NCBI GenBank assembly: GCA_050951465.1
Contig: JBMNJC010000002.1
Location: 117,299-181,298 of the forward strand
Direction: 5' to 3'
DNA: 64,000 nt
Origin: JAAZHD01 sp012510895
GTDB lineage: Bacteria; Bacillota; Clostridia; Caldicoprobacterales; DTU083
Both the position numbers and the translations under genes were made by a program. Below, in pieces: positions 56,466-64,000 of this stretch. The notes beneath the pieces are model-generated. The model was not told the origin of the DNA and did no database searches. It saw only the letters and a list, made by a program, of their open reading frames with translations. Each line of letters opens with the position of its first letter. Position 1 is the stretch's first letter.

Positions 56466-57404
56466 ATGAGTGATTTTACCTTTGAACCGGCACCTTGGAT
56501 ACCTTTTAGAGATAAGGAAGTTTTAGAGCGTGTACGAAATATTAAAAGGGAGGATATGGAAAAGCATCCTAACCCGGATTTTAAAATTAAAATTGTACCT
56601 GACAGCGGTGCCATTTTTGTAGGCGACATGGTTATGCGGATGAAGATGTCCGATGATCTGGATCAGACCTGTGTTATGGTCATACCTAATCCTGCACCGG
56701 TGGCCTACATGCAGGTAGCAGAATTAGTTAACCGGTTTAAGATCAATTGCCGGAATGTACATATATTCGGCATGGATGAATGGGCTGATGATGCAGGGAA
56801 TATAGCACCCATTACCTATAGACGGGGTTTCACCTATTCATTTATGAAATATCTGGTTAACCGGATTGATGAATCCCTGCGTATGCCAATGGAAAACGTT
56901 CATTATCCAACCAATGAAAACGCAGCTGATTATACAAAGATGATTGAAGACATAGGAAACGGCGGGGCTGATATAACATACAGCGGTCCCGGTTGGGCCG
57001 GGCATATTGGCTTTGTGGATCCCTTAAGCCCGGAATTCGCATGTGATTCAGTGGAAGAATTCATTGAAATGGGAGCTCGTTTGGTGACACTGCATCCTCT
57101 TACCATTGCACAGAATTCTCTACACGGTGTTTTCGGTCAAAGCGGCGATCTGGCCAATGTTCCTCCAAAAGCCTTCACCATTGGCCCCAGAGACATAAAG
57201 AATGCTAAGAACAGAATGGAGACTCATGGCATCACCACTTGTGGAACCCATTCTGCCTGGCAGAGGATGATTTCCAGATTAGTTCTTTATGGTCCGGTTA
57301 CTCCTTTGGTGCCATCTTCCATATTACAGCTATGGCCGACAAGCGTATATGTCAGTGAAGCCATTGCAGCTCCAATAGAAATAAATGAAATCGAGGGTTA
57401 TTAA
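56466..57404 (+). CDS. NagB-like isomerase (copy 2)
   Basis: The start ATG 56466 is placed nine bases from GGAG; the in-frame ATG 56457 touches that site. The 312-residue protein is a paralogue of the one at 26500 (shared WxPxRDxE, RNIKREDME and TIGPRDI). D104 lies in GMDEWAD and H180 in GWAGHIGFVDP. The canonical Asp before GH is A178 and the usual Glu is D185. Its stop is one base from the NagA start, so they are translated together. This makes an amino-sugar phosphate likely but with unusual chemistry. Confidence 0.82.
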   Translation: MSDFTFEPAPWIPFRDKEVLERVRNIKREDMEKHPNPDFKIKIVPDSGAIFVGDMVMRMKMSDDLDQTCVMVIPNPAPVAYMQVAELVNRFKINCRNVHIFGMDEWADDAGNIAPITYRRGFTYSFMKYLVNRIDESLRMPMENVHYPTNENAADYTKMIEDIGNGGADITYSGPGWAGHIGFVDPLSPEFACDSVEEFIEMGARLVTLHPLTIAQNSLHGVFGQSGDLANVPPKAFTIGPRDIKNAKNRMETHGITTCGTHSAWQRMISRLVLYGPVTPLVPSSILQLWPTSVYVSEAIAAPIEINEIEGY

Positions 57405-57405
57405 T

Positions 57406-58533
57406 ATGAAAGCGATTGTAAATGGAAATATAGTTCTCGAAGATAGAATTATTGAGAACGGAGTCGTTTTAATCACTGAAGGAAGAATTGAACAGGTAGG
57501 CAGCAGGGACGAAATAAATGTCCCTGCAGGCTATGAAATAATTGATGCAAAAGGCTTATTTGTAGGCCCGGGATTTGTAGACATTCATTGTCATGCAGGC
57601 GGAGATTACTGGGCATATCAAGATCCTGAAAAAATGGCCTCTTTCCACCTGGCCGGAGGAACTACTTCCATTAATTGCACCATATTCCACGATATCGGGG
57701 AAGAAGGGGCAATTGATGCCATGAGGAAAATAAGAAAAGCTATGGAAGAAAACAGGCCGGGTAATATTATGGGCGTACATTTTGAAGGTCCTTTCCTGAA
57801 TCCCAATTACGGAGCCAGCAAGCATACCAGCAGACCGGTGGACAAAAGGGAATACCAGCGGCATATAGCCGAAGCAGGAGATATTATTCGAATGTGGACT
57901 GTGTCTCCTGAACTGGATGGAGCAAGAGAGTTTATAAAAGATGTTCACGCAATAGGTATTCCTCTGGCTATGGGGCATTCTGCCGCATCTCCGGAAGATG
58001 TTTTTTGGGCTGTGGAAAACGGAGTTACCATATGCACCCATATTATGAATGCAACCGGTGCCGCCATATCACCCACCCGATGGGGCGGAACCAGGGAATG
58101 CGGCTTTGATGAAGCTGTTATGCTCTGTGACAATGTATACTGCGAAGTGATAAATGATAAAGATGGGGTTCATGTTCGTCCTGAAATGGTCAGACTAATA
58201 ATAAAGACCGTCGGGTTGGATTACGTAGTGGGAGTTACCGATGCATGCACCGGTTCTGTTGATGAGTCAGACATCAATATGGTTAATGGCGGGCTTTATG
58301 GCAGTAAACTCCGTATGTTCCAGGTTGCTCGCAACTTTAAGAACAACGCTCGCCTGAACATGGTGGATGTATTTAAAGTTTGCTCAAGAAATCCTGCAAG
58401 GGCAGTCCGGCGTGATCATATGGTAGGAACTATTGAAAAAGGCAAAGATGCAGACTTCGTTATCGTCGATGAGGATTACAATATCAGCAAGGTTATTTTA
58501 AAGGGAGAGGTCAGAATAGATAACTATAACTAA
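57406..58533 (+). CDS. nagA: N-acetylglucosamine-6-phosphate deacetylase-like
   Basis: Start ATG 57406 begins one base after the NagB-like stop. The 375-residue amidohydrolase has the NagA pattern: VDIHCHAGG, the metal Glu in GVHFEGPFLNP, His in MGHSAA and CTHIMNA, and the catalytic Asp in GVTDACTG. The residues for removing the acetyl group from GlcNAc-6-P are all in place. It lies beside an altered NagB-like protein, so the acyl-sugar may differ. A strong terminator follows. Confidence 0.88.
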   Translation: MKAIVNGNIVLEDRIIENGVVLITEGRIEQVGSRDEINVPAGYEIIDAKGLFVGPGFVDIHCHAGGDYWAYQDPEKMASFHLAGGTTSINCTIFHDIGEEGAIDAMRKIRKAMEENRPGNIMGVHFEGPFLNPNYGASKHTSRPVDKREYQRHIAEAGDIIRMWTVSPELDGAREFIKDVHAIGIPLAMGHSAASPEDVFWAVENGVTICTHIMNATGAAISPTRWGGTRECGFDEAVMLCDNVYCEVINDKDGVHVRPEMVRLIIKTVGLDYVVGVTDACTGSVDESDINMVNGGLYGSKLRMFQVARNFKNNARLNMVDVFKVCSRNPARAVRRDHMVGTIEKGKDADFVIVDEDYNISKVILKGEVRIDNYN

Positions 58534-58586
58534 ACAGGATATATGATCAATGTAACTGAATAAATAGGTTTTCTTACAATAATAGG

Positions 58587-58620
58587 AAGATGCCATCATT
58601 TGTGATGGCATCTTCTTTAT
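58587..58620 (+). terminator. Terminator after nagA
   Basis: A perfect 12-base-pair stem (58587-58598 with 58603-58614) with a TTTG loop, followed by CTTTATTT. Nearly the same hairpin occurs at 61823-61851. Confidence 0.9.
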
Positions 58621-59127
58621 TTAACGCGCTGATCCTGGTGACTGTCCAAAAGCTAACCGTATAAATGCAAATGTTTTTTTCATATATGTATTTGGCAAAG
58701 ATGAGATAAGGTGCTACCATAAAAATGGAAAAACAAAGCATAATATTATTTGCAGCAGAGCAGTACTTTATTACAAAGATTTGAGCATAAAGTTTTAACA
58801 AAATAAAAATACAAATAAGCTAAATGTAACTATTTCACAATTAAAGTATATTTAATGCATCTTTTGTATAGGCATATGGTTTGATATTATAAGTTGGTCT
58901 AAAAATTCGTATACTGCATAACATAATACAAAATCTTAATTTTCATTTTTACAACTTAACAGAATATGAGTACGGAGGTTTAAACGTACTTACTTTCGAA
59001 TTCACATCTGCGTGAATTTAGCGCGATATATGCCGCATATCATTATTGACGATTCAAATTTTGATACCGGATTTATATGTGGTTAAGTTAGTAGCCTTTT
59101 ATTTAAGTTATCTAATTCTCTTATTCT
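58621..59127. other. Gene-free AT-rich region before the transposase remnant
   Basis: About 500 bases with no credible gene. Two small signals stand out: a 13-base repeat TTATTGACGATTC at 59043-59055, found again at 59165-59177 inside the transposase, and an inverted repeat around AATTCAC/GTGAATT near 59000-59018. This may be scar sequence from past insertion events. Confidence 0.45.
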
Positions 59128-59141
59128 TTGCATAAGAGAAT
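59115..59141 (+). repeat. 10-base inverted repeat at the transposase edge
   Basis: ATTCTCTTAT (59115-59124) and ATAAGAGAAT (59132-59141) enclose a seven-base loop that contains the TTG at which the transposase frame opens. It could be an IS end or an unrelated hairpin. No matching sequence was found at the other end. Confidence 0.4.
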
Positions 59142-60156
59142 AAAGAAACGAGCTACGGCATTGGTTATTGACGATTCTCTTTTTAGTAAGAATCGCAGCA
59201 AGAAGGTTGAACTGCTGAGCCGTGTTTTTGACCATACAAGCCATAAATATCAGAAAGGCTACAGAATGCTAACGATTGGCTGGACTGACGGTAGTTCATT
59301 TGTTCCTGTTAATTTTCGTTTACTAAGTTCGTCCAAGAAGGCAAATGTGCTTTACCCCGCCAGGGATTGTGACAAGAGATCTCAGGCTCATAAACGTCGG
59401 TTGCAGGCTCAATCTAACACAACAGATGTAGTCTTGGATCTTCTGAGACAAGCAAGGAAGATACCGGCACGCTATGTTCTATTTGATAGTTGGTTTACAA
59501 TGCCCAAGACAGTATCAGCGATTAAGGCGATGAATCGAGAAGTTATCGGCATGGTGCGAATTACTGAGAAAATCCATTATCGATTCAATGGTAAATGGCG
59601 TCATATCAGAGATATTTACAGCCAGATAGAAAAGTGTAAAGATCCCTCCAATCCAGTGATTGGCTCAGCTAGAGTCAGCGTTAGAGCTAAAAAGGATAGT
59701 CCAAGCAATCAATGGATAAATGCAAAACTTATCTTTGTCAGAAACACTAACCGCAAGGATGATGCTTGGCTGGCAATACTTTGTACCGACATGGAAATCA
59801 GTAACGAAGAAGCAGTACGCATATATGGGAAACGATGGGATATTGAAGTTTTCTTCAAAATGTGCAAGTCTTATCTGGCACTTGGCAAAGAATCTCAGAG
59901 TCGCTCCTATGAAGCACAGATTGCCACCACATCTATTGTGTTTCTACGCTACATGATGATTGCTGAATCGGTGCGCCTTGAACATGACGAGAGAACATGG
60001 GGTGAAATATTTTTTAGATTCTGTGATGAAGTCAAAGATATCGAATATGTGAAAGCGGTTAAACTGCTGATCGACACCATGATTGACATTCTCAGACAAG
60101 CTCCGGTCCTGACAGATATTCAAGCGCAGCAACTCATTGAACAATTAATTATATAA
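59128..60156 (+). pseudogene. IS4-family transposase, 5'-truncated
   Basis: A 342-codon frame encoding the DDE core of an IS4-type transposase: first Asp in VIDDSLFSKN near residue 15, second in LFDSWFTM near 116, and the YGKRWDIEVFFK box (Tyr, Arg, Glu, Lys) near 225-236. Relatives carry about 90-100 more N-terminal residues before VIDDS. Here a stop lies just upstream and the TTG opening codon has no binding site, so the gene is broken. The stop is only 21 bases before the lipoprotein ATG, leaving no room for a complete right end. Confidence 0.82.
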
Positions 60157-60177
60157 CTTAAAAGGAGGAATGAAACC

Positions 60178-61800
60178 ATGAAGAACAAAGTCCTATGCAT
60201 TATCCTGACCGTATTGATTTTACTTTTATTTTTTACAGCCTGCAGCAAAACTCCTACTGATACACCTACAGAATCTCCTACTAAAGAACCAACCCCTGCT
60301 GCAACTGAAGGTGAAGGAGAAGAAACCGATGAGCCGCCTGAAACAGAAGAGCTTGAATATGTTGAGCTTATCTGGTATATAGCAGGTGATGCTGCGAAAG
60401 ACGAAGAGATGGTCATGGAAGAGCTCAACAAGTACATTAAGGAGAAAATAAATGCAACAGTTGATATTCGCTGGATAAGTTTCGGTGACTATCAACAGAG
60501 AATGAGTATTATAGTCGGTGCAGGTGAAGAATTTGATCTGTGCTTTGTTGCAACAACATACTTTAACCCTGTAGTAAATGCACAAAACGGAGCTTTTCTT
60601 CCGCTCGATGACCTGCTTCCCAAGTATGCTCCTAATTTGTTGAAGGAAGTACCTGAATGGGTTATAGAGGGCGCAAAAATTGCCGGAAAAGTTTATGTAA
60701 TTCCGTCTTACAAGGATGTTGCTGATGTATTTTCTATAGTTTTCAACAAAACTATGGCTGATGAAATAGGAGTTGACTTGTCGAGCAGCTGGAGGACAAT
60801 GTTTAATCTGGATGAAAGATTCTATAAGTTTAAAGAGTTGAGAGATGAAAAATATCCCGAAAAAGCTGATATTCCATTAATGAGCCCATACAGAACAATG
60901 GGTGCATGGCTGCCGTGCGATATCTTTATAGGTCCTGCTGTAGCCAATATCGAAGGTATTGAGATTTTCAAAGGTAAAGGCAAGGGTGAGCTGGTATTCA
61001 ACATGTATGATACAGATGAATACCGCGAAATGATGAGGCTTCAGAAAAAGTGGGTAGATGACGGCATAGCGGCATATGACGCCAAAAACTTCGATCCCGA
61101 CGGAGTACTGCATAAAGCAGGTGAGATTCCTATCCGTATGGGACAGGGTTTGGTAGCCATAGATCCACACCATTACAGCACTGAATGGGAAGCTGACATA
61201 GTAGCCAGTGACATTTCAATTCCAAGCACTGCATATTTACATGCTGCAGCAACAGCTGTTTCAGTTACCTCTAAGAATTCGGAACGTGCTTTAATGCTTC
61301 AGGATTTGGTATATGCTGACGAATATGTAGCAACAACAATGCGTTTCGGGCTTGAAGGCGAAGATCTCCATTATGTAATTGATGAAGACGGGCGTTTGGA
61401 CTTCTCCAAAGGCCGAAATGCAGATCCTCAAAACCGTGGAATCTTCCGCTGGTATGGATCTCAGTTCGGTAACCTCTTCAAAGCAATAATGCCCAACACA
61501 CAGCCAAAAGATCTCTATGAGCAGATTATGGCTTCAAACGACAGATCCACACAGTTCACAGCCAATCTTGGATTTGTTGTTAATCAGGATCCTATTGCCA
61601 ACGAAATTGCAGCATGTGCTAACGTAATTGCTGAATACCATGAGCCATTAGCCTATGGTATGGTTGACGATGTTGACACTCACCTTAATGAATTTGTACA
61701 GAAACTGAATAATAATGGTGTGGATAAGATCATTGAAGAAGTCCAGAAACAGCTTAACGATTGGCGCGTTTCCGTTGGAAGAGAAGTACTGGCTGATTGA
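60178..61800 (+). CDS. Extracellular solute-binding lipoprotein (ABC uptake)
   Basis: A 540-residue family 1 substrate-binding protein. The signal peptide ends in the lipobox FTAC with C22 as lipidated residue, then a Thr/Pro/Glu-rich tether (about 25-62) and the binding domain. Its C-terminal ~140 residues match DUF3502, seen in LplA/YtcQ-type oligosaccharide binders. The usual LplB/YtcP permease genes are missing in this window, so it must use permeases encoded elsewhere or have been separated from them by the adjacent transposase. Strong AAAGGAGGA binding site. Confidence 0.9.
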   Translation: MKNKVLCIILTVLILLLFFTACSKTPTDTPTESPTKEPTPAATEGEGEETDEPPETEELEYVELIWYIAGDAAKDEEMVMEELNKYIKEKINATVDIRWISFGDYQQRMSIIVGAGEEFDLCFVATTYFNPVVNAQNGAFLPLDDLLPKYAPNLLKEVPEWVIEGAKIAGKVYVIPSYKDVADVFSIVFNKTMADEIGVDLSSSWRTMFNLDERFYKFKELRDEKYPEKADIPLMSPYRTMGAWLPCDIFIGPAVANIEGIEIFKGKGKGELVFNMYDTDEYREMMRLQKKWVDDGIAAYDAKNFDPDGVLHKAGEIPIRMGQGLVAIDPHHYSTEWEADIVASDISIPSTAYLHAAATAVSVTSKNSERALMLQDLVYADEYVATTMRFGLEGEDLHYVIDEDGRLDFSKGRNADPQNRGIFRWYGSQFGNLFKAIMPNTQPKDLYEQIMASNDRSTQFTANLGFVVNQDPIANEIAACANVIAEYHEPLAYGMVDDVDTHLNEFVQKLNNNGVDKIIEEVQKQLNDWRVSVGREVLAD

Positions 61801-61822
61801 TTATTCCGATTATAAGCATAAG

Positions 61823-61855
61823 AAGATGTCATCATTTTTTGATGGCATCTTCTTA
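61823..61855 (+). terminator. Terminator after the binding protein
   Basis: AAGATGTCATC (61823-61833) pairs with GATGGCATCTT (61841-61851) with one G-T pair, then a short pyrimidine run. The sequence is nearly that of the terminator at 58587. Confidence 0.75.
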
Positions 61856-61892
61856 AGCCCGTTAAAGCAAATAAAATTAGAGGGGGAGCATT

Positions 61893-63935
61893 ATGAAAAT
61901 TAGTTATTTATTTCGTTATGGCAGTCCAGAGTCGTATCAATTGATACCGCAGGAAGGTGTATCTCTGGCGGTTCCACAAGGTTATAAAGGATTTAATTGC
62001 TGCTGGGATGCGGTATTATCACCTGATGGAGTTTTTTATTTTTCACTTGGCAGTGAAGCAGGGAATGGTGACTATGCATATCTATGTCGTTATGATCGGG
62101 AAAACAATACAATTGAGAAATGCTTTTACAGTAAGGAAGTTGTTCTTCCAAGCAGGCGGGCGCTTCCTGGCTCTAAAATCCATTCTTCAATTGATTTTCT
62201 GCCTGATGGCCGGATTATTTGTTGCAATCATACTACTGATAAAGCTCCAAACCATCCTGAATGGTTGCCTTATGCATACTATTCCCATACATGGGAAGGC
62301 TTTCAAGGTTCAACTCTGATGATTTATAATCCCAAAACAGGTCATGTTGACAATCTTGGGATTCCCGCGCCTCATGAGTCTATGTATGGCGGTGTTTATT
62401 CTCATAAAAACAATGCATATTATATGATAGGTTTCCAAAGAGGTCATATGTACAAGTACGATCTGGATACATATACAGTAACGGATCTTGGCAAAGCCAT
62501 CGAAACCTGTTCTCATCGTCTTCATGTTGGACCTGATGAAAATATCTATTTGACATCACCTTCGGGATTTTTCCTGAGAGTAAATACTGATACGGATAGA
62601 ATTGAATGGACAGGCATCAGATTGCCGAAACACCGCTCTGATTATGAGAAAAGATTTGTATATCGCTATATATCAACCTATATTAATCTGGATGATCGGC
62701 GGATGTTAATGATTGGCGGATATTCTAATCATTTGTTTGTTTATGACACGTTTACCGGACAACTGGTTGATTATGGTGAAATGCACGGAGCTGATGAGTT
62801 CTTCGAAGGTTTTGGCAACTATTTTTATTGTTTTAATGGAGCATTAGATTCAAATGGAGTACTTTGGTATGCAATGACTCCCAGACCATTGGATGTGCCC
62901 GATGCCTTTAGAGGTTATACAACTCCCTCAACAGCATATCTTTATCGTTGGGATTACAACAATCCAGACAGCAAGCCGCAAGTTCTTGGTGTAATGGGAG
63001 CTAAAGATATTGTCTGCAGGTCAATTTCAGAAATCTGCATTGATAAGGAAAGGAATCTTTTGTATGCTACCTGTGCTTCTGATAAAGATTATGGACCGCC
63101 TGTAATGTGCATAGATTTAAATATTCTTTCAAAGCACTTGGGAGAGCACGGTCCTGTGCATGAGGATTATCGTTTTTATCCTAAAGAAACAGAAACTGCC
63201 AATAAGCCTGCTGCTCAATATGAAGGAACTTCCCTGTATAATGCCCATGAAGCATTTGTACCCGAAAAGGTGCTGCAGGTAAGGCTTTGGACAGAACTCC
63301 GCGGTGACGAGGAAAATTCTGCTGTAATCGGTCTTTATTGGGAAGATGCAAATACAATTCGTGGAATATGCGGTGATAAAACGCCAAAATATGCATTTAA
63401 AATACAAAATGGCATATTGATTAACATAGAATTGCTGGAAAATATAAGTGAATCGGAACGGGCTGAAATTTTGGTGAAAGCATGTCATAAAGCTGCCGCA
63501 ATTCCAGAGGATATCAAACTGCCGCATGTTGCTGGCAGGCAGTATCTTGCTGTTCCTTCCTGTACTGCAGACTGGAACGGTAATCGCATATTGGCGGGCA
63601 CGAAAGATGGCAAACTTTGTGTGATTGATGGAAAGAATGTATTTTCACTTGGGCTGACCAGCAGTTCGGGGCCTGTGAACTCACTTTGCACGAATAGTGA
63701 TAAAACATGTGCCTGGGGAGTGTGCGGAGATCCTCTGGATATAGGCAGAGTAATTACTTATGATGATAAAAACGGCATGCGTGAATTAGGATTATTGCGT
63801 TGGATATCTAAAGGTGAGGACAATGTTGTTGGGCCGGATTTGCTGACCGCAATAGCTTGCTCACCAGATGACAAAAAACTTTGCATAGGATCCGGAGACT
63901 TTACCGGAACTGTCTTTATAATAACATTAGATTGA
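61893..63935 (+). CDS. Uncharacterised propeller-like protein
   Basis: A 680-residue protein without signal peptide or membrane helix, so cytosolic. I do not recognise a named family. It is rich in short strand repeats of the kind D-x-G-x-x-Y and NPKTGHVDNLG, typical of WD40/SMP-30/NHL beta-propellers: several blades over residues 20-420, a mixed segment at 430-560 and further strands at 580-680 (TADWNGNRILAGTKDGKLCVIDGKN). A sugar-acid or lactone-related enzyme is possible by context, beside an oligosaccharide binder. GGGGGAG precedes the ATG. It is intact and ends 65 bases before the window end. Confidence 0.6.
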   Translation: MKISYLFRYGSPESYQLIPQEGVSLAVPQGYKGFNCCWDAVLSPDGVFYFSLGSEAGNGDYAYLCRYDRENNTIEKCFYSKEVVLPSRRALPGSKIHSSIDFLPDGRIICCNHTTDKAPNHPEWLPYAYYSHTWEGFQGSTLMIYNPKTGHVDNLGIPAPHESMYGGVYSHKNNAYYMIGFQRGHMYKYDLDTYTVTDLGKAIETCSHRLHVGPDENIYLTSPSGFFLRVNTDTDRIEWTGIRLPKHRSDYEKRFVYRYISTYINLDDRRMLMIGGYSNHLFVYDTFTGQLVDYGEMHGADEFFEGFGNYFYCFNGALDSNGVLWYAMTPRPLDVPDAFRGYTTPSTAYLYRWDYNNPDSKPQVLGVMGAKDIVCRSISEICIDKERNLLYATCASDKDYGPPVMCIDLNILSKHLGEHGPVHEDYRFYPKETETANKPAAQYEGTSLYNAHEAFVPEKVLQVRLWTELRGDEENSAVIGLYWEDANTIRGICGDKTPKYAFKIQNGILINIELLENISESERAEILVKACHKAAAIPEDIKLPHVAGRQYLAVPSCTADWNGNRILAGTKDGKLCVIDGKNVFSLGLTSSSGPVNSLCTNSDKTCAWGVCGDPLDIGRVITYDDKNGMRELGLLRWISKGEDNVVGPDLLTAIACSPDDKKLCIGSGDFTGTVFIITLD

Positions 63936-64000
63936 GTTAAAGCAAGCTGTTAATGTGGAACTCATCTGACATGGAAAAGTATACAATCTAAAAATATTTG

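Overview
The window looks like a chromosomal stretch from a low-to-moderate GC Bacillota of the class Clostridia. Supporting signs are strong AGGAGG-type ribosome binding sites with some TTG and GTG starts, an LtaS-like sulfatase, DUF503, YhbY and DUF378 proteins, an ISLre2 transposase, DeoR and AraC regulators, and the lifestyle implied by so many small-molecule and glycan enzymes. No rRNA, tRNA, CRISPR array or prophage was seen. The left end cuts an MFS transporter gene. The last 65 bases hold nothing recognisable.

Layout. 1-8.5 kb: MFS transporter (partial), Gfo/Idh/MocA oxidoreductase, DUF503, a lipoteichoic-acid-synthase-like membrane sulfatase, RtcB RNA ligase and a two-gene ABC exporter. 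8.7-13.6 kb: thioesterase, topoisomerase III, asparaginyl-tRNA synthetase and a class II aldolase. 13.6-23.5 kb: a DeoR/PHP/SDR operon diverging from a zinc dehydrogenase followed by a complete 2-oxoacid dehydrogenase complex (E2, E3, fused E1 alpha/beta). The two dehydrogenases resemble the sorbose-1-phosphate reductase and sorbitol-6-phosphate dehydrogenase of L-sorbose catabolism. The divergent promoters are overlaid by three TGTTGRTTT repeats.

23.5-31.8 kb: a catabolic module of YjbQ-like protein, DeoR regulator, M20 hydrolase, NagB-like isomerase, GNAT, FGGY kinase, amidohydrolase, TIM-like isomerase and a second YjbQ-like protein. 32.3-39.5 kb: a 1360-residue secreted DUF4838 glycosidase-like protein whose last exported segment is frameshifted, then SDR, a 3-dehydroquinate-dehydratase-like enzyme and a lone class II glutamine amidotransferase domain. 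39.7-41.3 kb: an ISLre2 insertion sequence. 41.4-50.6 kb: a two-domain amidohydrolase with a dead first half, a second DUF4838 protein, a 5'-truncated response regulator, two tandem ceramidase-like hydrolases, Gfo/Idh/MocA and AraC. 50.5-58.6 kb: Gfo/Idh/MocA, a second TIM-like isomerase, DUF378, YhbY, Dps, then a ceramidase-like/creatininase/NagB-like/NagA operon. 59-64 kb: a 5'-truncated IS4-type transposase, an orphan substrate-binding lipoprotein and a 680-residue propeller-like protein of unknown function.

How the genes may work together. Several unusual families occur two or three times (NagB-like, TIM-like and YjbQ-like twice; DUF4838 twice; ceramidase-like three times; Gfo/Idh/MocA three times). 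I infer two or more related pathways that release sugars from glycans outside the cell, cut amide or lactam bonds, and isomerise and phosphorylate small sugars. The NagB-like proteins lack the canonical DGH aspartate and two ceramidase-like proteins lack the expected serine, so the substrates are probably not GlcN6P or ceramide. This is the best candidate for an undescribed system here, but the substrate cannot be read from sequence alone.
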